64,000 nt of DNA, from contig CM043965.1 in NCBI GenBank assembly GCA_014529385.2, forward strand, positions 16,813,912 to 16,877,911, in the 5' to 3' direction. Each line of letters starts with the position of its first letter. Position 1 is the first letter of the stretch. Of the stretch, positions 21,515 through 32,679 are shown piece by piece. The notes below the pieces were generated by a model. The model did no database searches. It saw only the letters and a program-made list of their open reading frames with translations, and was not told where the DNA came from. A program made the translations under genes and the position numbers. This stretch comes from Adiantum capillus-veneris (taxonomy: Eukaryota; Streptophyta; Polypodiopsida; Polypodiales; Pteridaceae).

Positions 21515-22447
21515 TTACTTTTCATATATGCCTAGAGCTTGCTCAACAGGGTCGAGCCTTCGACTCTCATAGCCTATGGCGTGCCCTTCTTGGAGTAAAA
21601 CAACTCTAAGGCAATCACCACAAGCATCACATTGGACCTCAAATGGTTTTGAGAGATCCGGTAGTGTAAGCACAGGTTGAGAGATAAGCTTTTCTTTAAG
21701 ATTTTTGAAAGCATTGTTCTCCTTAGCAAACCATGTGTACCTAACGCTTTTCTTTGTTAGGTCATGTAATGGTCCCGCAATTTGTGAGAAATGTTCTATG
21801 AAGCGCCTATAGTATGCACACATACGGCCTATAAAGCTTCTTAGTTCATGAAGATTCCTTGGTTTAGGCCATCCTTTTATTACCTCTAACTTTGATGGAT
21901 CCATTTGGATGCCATCTTGAGAGATAATGTGACCTAAAGACTGAATCTCTTGCAAGAAAAATTCACTTTTCTTTCGATTAACATAAAGTTTATTCTCTCT
22001 TAAAACTTGAAATATTACTTGGAGGTGTTGCTTGTGTTCGTCTAATGAATTAGAGTAGATGATAATATCATCAAAGAACACTCCAGTGAAGGTTCGATGA
22101 GGCCTGAACAGCTTCTCCATCAAGCGGTTGAATGTGTCTAGTGCATTGGTCAAGCCAAAAGGCATGACAATGTATTCATAAAGACCAAATGTGGTGTGAA
22201 ATGCGGTTTTTACAATGTCTTGATCAACTATCCTTATTTGATGATAGCCACTTTTTAGGTCAATCCTATTGAAGTAGGTCGATCCTTGTAGCTTATCAAA
22301 TAGGTCTTCTACCCATGGAACGGGAAACCTATTCTTGATAGTGATCCTATTTAGTGCTCTATAGTCGACACACATACGATATGTGCCGTCTTTCTTTTGC
22401 ACTAATAGCACAGGTGAGCAAAATGGAGATGAGCTAGGCCTAACCAT
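21515..22447 (-). pseudogene. Reverse transcriptase of element A
   Basis: A 310-codon minus-strand frame covers most of RT: MVRPSSSPFCSPVLLVQKKD, YFNRIDLKSGYHQIRI (first catalytic Asp), MPFGLTNA and GVFFDDIIIYS, where the YxDD box reads FFDD. It continues through the thumb (GHIISQDGIQMDPSK) into the start of RNase H and stops at GIYEK. The upstream part (22448-22649) lies in another frame. RT copies element RNA into DNA in the particle; this copy is frameshifted on both sides. Confidence 0.85.
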
Positions 22448-22592
22448 GCCCTTCTAACCTAACTCATGCACTTGCCGCATAATCTCCTCTTGTTGAGCTT
22501 GAGAAACTCTATAAGGAGGTTTGTTAGGCGGTGAACTTCCTGGAAGAAGTTCAATTGCATGGTCATCATTACCTCGTTTAGGAGGTAGCTCA

Positions 22593-22706
22593 CAAGGGAT
22601 GTCGTCAATAAAAACATCTTGAAACCCCTTGAGAAAATTGGATAACTCTCAAGGGATGTCGTCAATAAAAACATCTTGAAACCCCTTGAGAAAATTGGAT
22701 AACTCT
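22593..22706 (-). repeat. 57-bp tandem duplication in A pol
   Basis: 22593-22649 is repeated almost exactly as 22650-22706. It adds 19 codons in frame (segment LSNFLKGFQDVFIDDIP) between protease and RT. A2 has a single copy at about 35230, so it arose in this copy. Confidence 0.9.
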
Positions 22707-23278
22707 AATTCCTTTTGGTTGCTTTTATTTTCTTTTGCTAAAGCATTAGGTTCATTTTGAGAATCTTTAACAAAAATCATGTACACGGAAATAGAGCTCT
22801 TTATTGACTTGTTGAAAGCTGGTGTATGTACAATGGGAATAGTGTTACCCATTTCCTTAGCATCTATATACATGTCTTTTTCCCTGAACTTAAAGGAGAT
22901 TCTCCTTTTAGGAAATTTAACATCGGCAGCCAGGCGATCAAACCATGGTGCCCCTAGAATTACATCCTCATGCTTGAGAGGAGAAATAAAGAAGTCCTCT
23001 TTGTCCACATAGCCTTGGAAATGAAGCCTCAATTTACCGATTAAGGGAGTGACTGAAGCTTCTTGCCCCTTGAAGGCACTCTCTACGGGTAGGACATCTC
23101 CCAGCTCGTATGATTGTATGCCTAGCTTGGTAGCCAAATCTATAGATATAAAATTGTGAGTAAAACCAGGGTCAAAGAGAATAAAAGCATCATGTTCTCT
23201 TACCTTTCCCCAAGCATGGCATAGAGGAGATCCTTTGTGGTGAGTTTGGTGAGTCTCCTCCTCTTGGATTTCAACCAA
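22649..23278 (-). pseudogene. Protease region of element A
   Basis: A 209-codon minus-strand frame. The retropepsin-like segment HDAFILFDPGFTHNFIS contains D-P-G where D-S/T-G is usual, then VTPLIGKL and the VILGAPWFDRL motif typical of chromovirus protease. A2 reads N-P-G at the same place. D-P-G is unusual but may be normal for this family; the Asn in A2 should abolish activity. The frame joins gag upstream only through a frameshift near 23280. Confidence 0.75.
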
Positions 23279-24026
23279 GGAAGCTCTAGGAGGATCTTGG
23301 CGGTTGTTCTTTTGGGGACAAGCACGGTACGCATGCCGTTATTCACCGCACTTGAAACACCGGTTATCCTTGCGATAACGCTCAAGCTCTTCAGGAGAGA
23401 GTTTGTTCTTACCTTTGTAAACTCCCTTCTCTTTAGCTTTGTTGGAGTTGCCCTTAGGAGACTTTTGGACATTATCCTTCCCCTTAAGCTCATTGGAACC
23501 CTTGTTTTCCGTGGGCTTATTATTTCTTTTAGCCCCCGTTTGGAAATTGATTCGAGAGGCCACCATAGTATGGTGTATTACCGCCGATATGGTACGTGGC
23601 TTTTGGGAGTTGACATACTCCGCCATTTCTTCGGTTAGGCCCGCACAAAATTGTTGCTTTTGCTCTCTAAAATCCAACTTTTTGAAGACAGTGCCTTTGA
23701 TTTGTAGGTCCCAAAACTTGTCTACATATTTTTGGATGGATTCATAGGGAGAGAGCTTTAAGCTTCGCCATTCGGTGAGTACTTTGTCTTTGGCATCGGT
23801 GGCCAAAAACTGCTTCATAATGGAAGCTCTTAAAGCTTTCCATGTTTGTGGAGCTTCACCGTTGGCTCGTAGGCTAGACCACAATTGCCTGGCAGACTTT
23901 TGAAAGTGCATAGCTACATGGTGTAGCTTAGAGGACTCCGTGAAGCCCTCATCTCCAAACGCCGCATCGAATTGCTGGATAAAGGCCAAGACTTTGTCCG
24001 TAGCACCAAAGATCTTGCATACACTG
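23279..24026 (-). pseudogene. Gag capsid part of element A
   Basis: Minus-strand codons from about 24026 match the A2 gag from FGATDKVLAFI onward (FQKSARQLWSSL, WRSLKLSPYESIQKYVDKFWDL, then a lysine-rich linker SKLSPEEL-like and CFKCGE), where the zinc knuckle is cut by a stop and frameshift near 23340. The N-terminal ~200 residues present in A2 (including its RS-rich region) are absent, replaced by the copia-like start at 24030. Confidence 0.8.
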
Positions 24027-24104
24027 CTACCAAATAGCAAAGTTTGTGCCATCAAACTTTTTGATGTAGTACTCTTCTCTTTTGCAAGCACTACTTGCAG
24101 CCAT
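24027..24104 (-). pseudogene. Copia-type gag N-terminus fused to chromovirus gag
   Basis: On the minus strand an ATG at 24104 opens MAASSACKREEYYIKKFDG and continues TNFAIW, the start typical of Ty1/copia gag (K-F-D-G-x-N-F-x-x-W), then TAG at 24027. Chromovirus gag follows at once in another frame. This looks like a recombination or template-switch joint between two element types rather than a real gag N-terminus. Confidence 0.65.
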
Positions 24105-25312
<1,208 letters not shown>

Positions 25313-26036
25313 AATTATCTGTATGGTAGACATATGCATTCCTTAAAACTTATGAAGCTAAGTGTTGCTCATTCATTGCCTGGGTACCCCTTTCTCTCTC
25401 TGACATAGGAACACACTATGCTAGCATTAAACCAAATTTAGGATTTCTCTCATCCATCTTCTTAACCGCCCATATCCAAAATTGGAGAAGTAAACCTCTC
25501 CCATAATTATTGCCTTCAAATTTTTGAAGTCTATGGTCGATATCTATCTCCCTATCTGGTGCTTTATTAGACTTTGTCCTTCCCTATAATGAGTCCCCCA
25601 CTCTCCTACTCTCTCCCTACAGATACAGATAAGGCGCGTTTTGTCTCTTGAATTTTCTCCTTACTGGCCACAAGCCCCTTAGTCATTTTACATAAAGTGA
25701 TTTGCCTTATTTTTTTGACCGGTTCACACCTTGGTGGCACCACCATTAGGCATTACATCAAAGTAGGCACCACACTCGACGACATCATCGTCCTGGTTTG
25801 GTCTCGGCATCTTGTCGTAGAGATTTTCTTTCATCATACGAATGGCCTTCATCTCCAACACATCCTCTGCAATCAGTCACCTATACAACTAATGTTTGGG
25901 GTGGTGAAATTAACCTTCTCCAAACCTTTTTCTGTGTTATGGAGTTCTAGTGCGTTTGCACTATCCTAGGTGCATAACTATACCCGGTGCCCTGGAAATC
26001 CCTCAAATTTCCATCCAACCTCTTGTAGTAGGTCTC

Positions 26037-27677
26037 ATGAACCACTTTAATGATTTCACCCCGGAAATGAATCTCCATTTAGATGCCTCGACCCCCTCAA
26101 TGGCTATGGAAGCCACCTCTCCCTCCGATAATTCATATCATAGCTCCCCCTCTCATACTATGGAGGGCTCCCCGGTGAACCACAATCCCCTCCAAGATGA
26201 TTCCTCTATATTGGATGACCTTACCCTAGACCCCTACAAGAGCGTCACAAAGGAATTGAAAAACCTACCCAAAGACTCCTTCGACTTCTCCCCTAACCCA
26301 GGACAAAGGATCCTTTCGAAAGAACCCTTAGAAGATGAAACCATGATCAGTCTCCACCATAGCCCCACCATTAAACCCTCTTTTAGCCCTAACCCTTACA
26401 AGAAGAAGTCCCCCAATCTCCTAATCAATCTCTCAACCATCAAACCTAATCCCTTCACACCCTTGTCTAGAAGCCCCACTTCTAACCCAACCCTTAAACC
26501 CAACCTTCCGCATGAAAACCCTCCCAGAGCTACCTTACCCTCCCTCACAAAACCTAAAGAATTTGACAAAATCATTAATCTCTCGCTCCAAGAATTCTTC
26601 AAGCTTCATAAGAAGATGATAAAAGCCACCACTTTCATTAAACACCTAGAAGAACTTCACAAGGTTGAGTTGGCACCCAATAGCCTTAATATGAAACCGA
26701 CCCGTCTCTACTTGGATAATAACCATGCCCAAGAGCTCCTCAATGCAAAACTTACTTCACTCACAATCCAATACCAATTGGATTGTACCTTAGCACTTAT
26801 TGAAGCCCAAAAAATCATCATTGCTGATCTCAAACAAGAATTGGAAGACTACCACACCATTGTAGCCGATCGTCTCTTTAGTCTAATGAGCAAACTTTCC
26901 ATCCTCTCTCTACCTCTAATATCCACCACCGAATGGCAACATAGCCTAAACAATTGGAAGGAATCCTCTCTTCAACTTTTTCTTTCCCAAATGCAATGCT
27001 TTATTGTGGATTCACACTTGGCCACCACTAAAATAGATGAAGCTAAGAAAGCCTACAAGATATCCATTCACCTAATCAAGGAAGAACTCACCCATCTCCC
27101 TAAAGAGAGAACAATTAAGGAACTTGTAGAGCTTGAAGTTAACAAGAAGTTGAACTTTCTCCCCTTGCCTAGAATAACCAACTCCTCCAAAGCCCATCCC
27201 AACTCACGCTTACACCCACATCCTACCAAAGGGGGCTTACTTCCCCCACCCTCAAAATCTCCCTTCCTTCCTCCTAGAGCCTCCCTTGTCCTACATAAAC
27301 CCAACCTAGGTCCTTCAATAAATCATGCCTCGAATTCTTGCCGCCCTTTTGTTCATCCGCCTACCAATCCTACTGCTAGCTTCTCTCTACTCAAACCACC
27401 CTCTTCACCAACCTTCTCCCACCCTTCTAAAACACCTAGAATGTCTCCCACCCCTTCCATAAAACCAACCATAATGCCGAAGTATCCTCTGAACCACATC
27501 TCAACCCTCTTCTCACCCAAATACCCTCTTACTCCAACCTCTAAACCTATCCCTCACATAATTAGCACGAAATTCAAGCAGCCAAAGCACACTAAATGCA
27601 ACTCTCAATTGGAACACAACAACCCCAAAGGTCCTAATGAGAGAAAATTGGGAAAAGGCCAAGGGATGAGGGACTAG
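26037..27677 (+). CDS. ORF1 of Penelope-like element 1
   Basis: The frame is open from 25950; the first ATG is 26037, giving 546 residues. Residues ~1-180 and ~390-546 are rich in Pro, Ser and Thr and look disordered. The middle (~180-380) is helical and charged, with heptad-like hydrophobic spacing (KTTFIKHLEELHKVEL-like, then ALIEAQKIIIADLKQELEDY), so a coiled coil is likely. No enzyme motif is present. Its position just upstream of RT fits an ORF1 protein that binds element RNA or assembles particles; function is inference. The frame is intact although RT is not. Confidence 0.65.
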   Translation: MNHFNDFTPEMNLHLDASTPSMAMEATSPSDNSYHSSPSHTMEGSPVNHNPLQDDSSILDDLTLDPYKSVTKELKNLPKDSFDFSPNPGQRILSKEPLEDETMISLHHSPTIKPSFSPNPYKKKSPNLLINLSTIKPNPFTPLSRSPTSNPTLKPNLPHENPPRATLPSLTKPKEFDKIINLSLQEFFKLHKKMIKATTFIKHLEELHKVELAPNSLNMKPTRLYLDNNHAQELLNAKLTSLTIQYQLDCTLALIEAQKIIIADLKQELEDYHTIVADRLFSLMSKLSILSLPLISTTEWQHSLNNWKESSLQLFLSQMQCFIVDSHLATTKIDEAKKAYKISIHLIKEELTHLPKERTIKELVELEVNKKLNFLPLPRITNSSKAHPNSRLHPHPTKGGLLPPPSKSPFLPPRASLVLHKPNLGPSINHASNSCRPFVHPPTNPTASFSLLKPPSSPTFSHPSKTPRMSPTPSIKPTIMPKYPLNHISTLFSPKYPLTPTSKPIPHIISTKFKQPKHTKCNSQLEHNNPKGPNERKLGKGQGMRD

Positions 27678-27715
27678 GGCACACACAAGCCACTTGTTGG
27701 GTGCAACTATTTTTC

Positions 27716-29683
27716 AAAAAACCCCCCTCCTCCCACTTGTTTGGTCTAATGCCTTGGCCTCGTCAATTTCTACCTCCCCTACTTCAACATTGGATGCAAT
27801 TACCACCCACTTTGACAATAATCACAAAAAAAGAAGAACACAAATCTTGGCTCCCTCTCACTAATCCTCAAGCATACAAACTTTTGATGTTTGGTAAGCA
27901 ATCAGCCTACTCCTTTGATAATGCTTTATCTCATGTCCCGGTGCACAATCTCACTTCGTGAGTCCTCTCATTTAACAAAAATAAATGTCTAGAAATGGGT
28001 CTTAAATACATTCCCCCACCTCCCAATCCCCCGCCCAAAACCCTCTTAGTAGGCCATGACTCCTTGGTAAAAAGCCTCCAACTTTTTTTTTTTTTCAAGG
28101 ATCAAGATAGGGCCACACGCTCTCCTTACAAAGCATCCAATCCTCTTTGGATTCCCCCCTCCTTGAACTCAACCTTACAATCTCTCACCCTTCTAAATCG
28201 TCACATTCTTGAGATCTCTCTGAAATCGTATTATGCCTCCCACTCCAAAACTCCCAAATTCATTGAACAAGCCCTTAAATCACTCATGATGGACACCTCC
28301 ATCATCATAAAACTGGCAGACAAAAACTTGGGTTTAACCATTCTCTCCAAAGAATGGTATGACAAAGAAGTTCTTAGGCAACTTAACGACCGCACCACTT
28401 ACCTACCCACCATCCCACCATCTCCTAGCTACCTTGCCTCTCTCCTTTTCTCGATAATACATAGATTTAGTCTTCTTCCCCATACAGATGGAAACTTCAT
28501 TCTTGCACCACTTGACAAGCCCTTCAAACCTTGTCCCATATACTTCCTACATAAACTGCACAAGCCCTCTCTTGTATCCCGCCCCATTTGTTCATATCGA
28601 GGCTACATATTTGAGAATGCTTCCAAATAGCTTCACCATGAACTATATCCCATCTTATTAACCTACAATGAGCATCTCAAAGACTCTATATCCCTTATTA
28701 GAGATCTGAAAAACTTACCTTTTCCTCCTCGAGCTTTCTCTTCACTTTTGATATTTGTTCCCTCTACCCTAGCATTCCAATGGTTCAAGGCCTGGAAGCT
28801 CTTAAACTCACATCAAAAACCATTTTTCTTCCCCAAAAGTGGACTTCATTATATCCTTGGAAACCTTGATTTTCTCACACCACTTTATATCTTTCCAGGA
28901 TAAGGTATGGAAACAAGTAAAAGGCACGACAATGGGTCATACTTTGCAGTGGTACATGCTTGCCTTTTTCTTTGCCACCTAGAGACCAAATCCTCACTTC
29001 TCCACCATTCACGCCTAGCTTTCTTCAGAAGATACATTGATGATGACTTTAGAGTTTGGGTAGGCAGTCTCGACTCCCTTACACGGGCGTTGGAAACCTA
29101 TGCTGGGCCATTGCATGAACATATCAAAATAACCCCCTCCATCTCTAACTTTGAAGCCACCATCCTAGACTTACATCTCTTCAAGGGTGAAACCTTTCAA
29201 AACTTTGGGATTTTGGACTCTAATTGTCACCAAAAAGACCTCAACACCTACCAATATATTCCTTGGGTTTCCTGGAATCCTACCCATCAAAAGATAGCCT
29301 TTATTAAGTGCGAACTAAAAAGGTTTATCTTCAGAGAAAGCTCCCTTAATGCATACCTCCATATTAGGAACCTCTTCTTTATGCGGTTAAGAAATAGAGG
29401 CTATCCTAGGAACTTCCTTGTCAATTTTTTCTGCTCCATCTCATACAAAGAAAGGGACGCACTTCTTTCCTTTATACCTTCCTTCAATAAGAAGACTCCC
29501 GTACTTCTGAAACTCCCCTTCACCCCAAAAACTAGGAGACTTAACCCATCCTTTAACATCAGAAAACCACTTCATTTAGCCCTTTCTCATACACTCTCTC
29601 TTGCTCATCTTGATAGACCTACACTATGCTGGACCACCGGGCCTAACTTGCACTCTCTTCTGACTCACAACAAAATCCCTTAA
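27716..29683 (+). pseudogene. Reverse transcriptase of Penelope-like element 1
   Basis: Pieces in order, in different frames: NTD-like LGLKYIPPP equivalent (MGLKYIPPPPN, 27993); IIKLADKNLGLTIL (28294, the K-x-A-D-K-N motif before fingers); YFLHKLHKPSLVSRPI (28540); palm A FTFDICSLYPSIP (28741); palm B QVKGTTMG (28913); palm C FRRYIDDDF (29022) with both catalytic Asp; then YIPWVSWNPTHQKIAFIKCE and RLRNRGYP of the thumb-side region. TGA at 27959, TAG at 28628 and frameshifts near 28738, 28840 and 28935 break it. The C-terminus ends at 29683 with no GIY-YIG domain. RT would copy element RNA at an exposed 3' end such as a telomere or nick (family knowledge). Confidence 0.8.
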
Positions 29684-30486
29684 ATCTCCCTTCCCTTTTT
29701 TTTCACCATGACTACCTCCTTTGTTGTGATATATGCAGGCTCACTATAACTTTGGAGATTTTCTATTCCAACTCGCTATTCTAACCGATTTTTAAGACTT
29801 ACGCTTCGATAAGGCATGTTTTGTACCTCTTTGTTTTATATCTTTTGATTTAGGACTACCCGCAATGGATGCCTCCCTCATATATCTCTCCGTTTGAGAT
29901 GGTGAATTTAGCCCTTGGTTTTATATCTTTAATTTGGATACTTAACCTTAATTTTCTTGTAAACACCGCATTTTCCTCTATTCTAAAACTTAACCGCTAC
30001 CTCTATTGCACAGACCTCAAACTCTACATTCACTCTCTACAAACCCCCATATAACTATAATTTTTTTCTTTGCATGTGTTCTCCCTTCCCCTACCCCATC
30101 GTTTGTGTATCGACGATTATGTATGGTACACTCTCGTAGCAGACCCATACCTTACCACCGGCACCCCCACCCCTGACCCCCCCATCCCTCCACCCAACAT
30201 GCACACTCTCTCACACAAGCAAACCCTTTTTTCTTCCCATTTGACCTTTGGCTTTGCTTTCACCCCTAAGTTAATAACCCCACCCCACCCCCACCCATCC
30301 CCCCCCCCCCCCCCACCACCACCACCATTTTTTCAAAACTTTAGATTCTCCCACTTCTTTTACAACTTGAATTTAAAACTTTCCCTCCTCTTATACTCCC
30401 TCCACTTAAATCTATATCCTTTATAAACCCCTCCCCAACCTCACTCATTTCCTTTTTCCACTCTTTTGTTTTCATCTATAACCATC
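29684..30486 (+). other. 3' region of Penelope-like element 1
   Basis: Pyrimidine-rich non-coding sequence with a C-run at about 30300-30314 followed by CCA repeats. I see no gene; the 61- and 118-codon ORFs are low-complexity. Confidence 0.6.
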
Positions 30487-30526
30487 TACCACTGAAGAGC
30501 TCTCTAAGAGCGAAACGCATTTGGTA
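30487..30526 (+). ncRNA. Candidate type I hammerhead ribozyme
   Basis: The core reads CTGAAGA (30492-30498; consensus CUGANGA). A perfect 5-bp stem II follows, GCTCT/AGAGC (30499-30503 with 30507-30511) with loop CTA, then GAAA (30512-30515). A very short stem III, CGCATT, comes next, and stem I is closed by TACCA (30487-30491) pairing with TGGTA (30522-30526). Cleavage would follow T30521. Minimal type I hammerheads with tiny stem III are known in Penelope-like elements, usually reading GAAACGCG. Here the last G is A, which breaks the C-G pair of stem III and may weaken activity. Confidence 0.7.
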
Positions 30527-30706
30527 CCCTACACCCCTTGCACCTACACCCCCTCTCTTGGGTAGTGTCTCGCACGCTCGACTATTGCAATTTATGCTTG
30601 TAAGTTTTGATTGATAGTCAATTGTTCGGTCACCCTTCGTCTCCATTTTAGGAACATTCGCTTAGGCATTATCTCACATTTGTATACAAGGAAAGATCTC
30701 CCCTTT

Positions 30707-32322
30707 TGTAATGAAATTGGCCTATTTAATTTGAGACTAGCGGAAATTAATGAGAGTACTTTTGAAAAATGACTTTGTGAGCATAGCGGGTGAACATAAT
30801 TGAAGATAGCAACATAATCATAGCAATTAGTTAACTTGGCATGAACAATACTTTTGCAAGAGAGAGAATTTAGAGAACATGACAACAATTGAGGACCGGA
30901 TTTATGTGGAGCCGGTCCCCCCTCCAATAGGCATTTGTATTATGATTTCTCCCATTAAGAGAGACTTGTTACAATACAATCTTTGTGTTCCTTGTAACCT
31001 AGGTGATGCAATGAAGATGGATAACTTCATGCATCACAAGCATAACATAGACTTGAAGAAAGCTTTAACTATACCAAGCCTCAGTCCAGGGACGTCAAAC
31101 ACCTTCAAAGGTGGAGAGAGCTAGCAGGGAATGAGGGTATGGAAGAGGAAGAAGAAAAATTTCATAGGAGAAAGAATTAGTTCCTCACTTATCATAACTC
31201 TTCTTGCTAGCATACATAATAGCATAGTTATAAAGAAGAAGGATATGGCAAGCTTAAGCATTGAATCATGGCTCTTGGTTGGATTTGCACTCCATATCCA
31301 AGAGTGTTGGTGTAGGCTCTCAACCTCTACTTACTTGGAGAAGGAGAGGGAGCTCTTGCACTTTGCATAGCACAAAATGAGAGTGTTTTTGATTGTGTGT
31401 GGGTGAGTATACCCCCTAAGAAACCCCCTAGATTGCTTGGGTCGACCCCCCCTTGTAGCCCATGCTTGAAGCTTATTGGACCCCTCCAGGCCTAGACAAT
31501 CATAAGTAGCAGGCATTACAAGCAGCAAGGGTAGCCTTGAGACAAGTGTCCCCCTTTCCCCTTTGAGAGAGAGGGCTAGATAAATGCAAAATCAATTAAT
31601 TAAATCTCCTAAATTATCATTGGACCCCTTGGGTGGCCAACCAATAGGCTTCAGGCACACCATGAGGGAAACACGAAGAGGAGCTTGACAAGTGTCCCTT
31701 TTGCTTTTTTTCTACCATGCATGCCTTGTGTGAGTGTGTGGCTGTTCTGTTTCATCCCCCCTCATGTAGGGCTCTCCCCCTCCTTGTAGGGATTGAATAT
31801 TTGACCTTTTGACACCTCAAGCTTCTCATGCATAGGCCCAATTCCCACCACAAGCTTGGCCCTTAAGCACTTTAGGCTTGGGCTAGGTTCTCACCTCAAG
31901 TGCAACCCTAGCATCTCAAGCATGTCAATCACCTCAAGCATCTCAATCAGTAAGCACCTCAAGCATCTGAAGCACCTCAATCATCAAGCACCTTAGTCAT
32001 CAAGCATGACAAGCACCTCGAGCTGGGTCGGGTTCCCGCGCCTCAAGGTTAGCCTTAGCTTACCTAAGGTCAAAGGACTTTTACACACATTATTGGAGGT
32101 CTTCAATGAAGCTAACCCTAAGGTCTTATGCTCCATTGGTTAGCCTTGCTCTTTGATAGACCATCTCTCATTTGGGCCCCTTTACCATTGGCCCTGTGTT
32201 GTGATAGATCTATAAGAACATGTCTATATCTTAACCCTTGTTCCCGTTTATTCTCCCACATTGAGTGATGAGTTTAATATGAGAGAATCATTTGGGTTGG
32301 TTAGATATTAGATTTTATGACA
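30707..32322 (-). repeat. 3' LTR of A2
   Basis: TGTAATG...ATGACA, 1616 bp, matching 37587-39107 with indels; about 70 bp near 31140-31205 are absent from the other copy. It contains the CTCAAGCA minisatellite. I see no gene. Confidence 0.9.
31905..32020. repeat. CTCAAGCA-type minisatellite in A2 LTR
   Basis: Imperfect copies of CACCTCAAGCATCT and CATCAAGCAC follow one another. The same block, with different copy number, is at about 38690-38800 in the other LTR. Such arrays change by slippage and may be the LTR's fastest-evolving part. Confidence 0.8.
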
Positions 32323-32336
32323 TTACCTCTCTCTTG
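32323..32336 (-). other. Polypurine tract of A2
   Basis: CAAGAGAGAGGTAA on the minus strand directly abuts the 3' LTR, identical in position to 1396-1409 of A. Confidence 0.8.
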
Positions 32337-32679
32337 AAATCATAGTCGTCCTCGACTATGAGGTAGAAGAGATAAATCCTTAGTCATTAATCAATTTTAC
32401 TTAGTGGGTAGAGGATCCCTTTTTACCCTACGACATCTTTCCAAGATGGATGACTAATCCATTTGGTGCTTGGGAGAGATAGGTGCCGCAAGCATGTCTG
32501 CTCTTTAGTCCATTTCATTCTCCCAGAGTAGAGTGACAAATTCTACTAGGTGTTTGAGAGACTTCGTCATCACAGACATGATTCTAAGCATGCATACTAG
32601 TTAAATTTGTGCACAATTAAAGAGGACTAGTCTTATAAGACAAAAACATGAGTCATTTAAAAGAAATTTGTAAATTTGC

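Larger units (their letters stand above)
1..24104 (-). mobile_element. Ty3/gypsy chromovirus A, interrupted at 2680/20719
   Basis: This is a minus-strand LTR retrotransposon. From right to left it holds gag (24026 to 23279), protease (to 22649), RT (22447-21515), RNase H and integrase (21514-20719). The integrase resumes at 2680 and runs to a chromodomain at 1754, then a polypurine tract and a 3' LTR cut by the window edge. Element B sits in the integrase with a GTACT target duplication. When the two sides are joined across B they match the uninterrupted relative A2 (near 33600). No 5' LTR or primer site is visible: the gag 5' end runs into a copia-like gag start at 24030-24104. Frameshifts and stops make this copy defective. 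Confidence 0.85.
25313..30706 (+). mobile_element. Penelope-like element 1 (no endonuclease seen)
   Basis: A plus-strand unit with a proline-rich ORF1 (26037-27677), a decayed RT (27716-29683) and a pyrimidine-rich tail containing a candidate hammerhead ribozyme (30487-30526). The RT has KLHKP...RPI and the fingers/palm order of Penelope-like elements. No GIY-YIG endonuclease is visible before or after it. Endonuclease-lacking Penelope-like elements (Athena/Coprina group) are known from several kingdoms, including plants. Neither outer boundary is certain; the right side is cut by A2 at 30707. Confidence 0.7.

Noticed and set aside
26388-26400. Telomere-like CCCTAACCC beside the Penelope-like element
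   Set aside because: A single occurrence inside the ORF1 coding sequence; no array of TTTAGGG is present.
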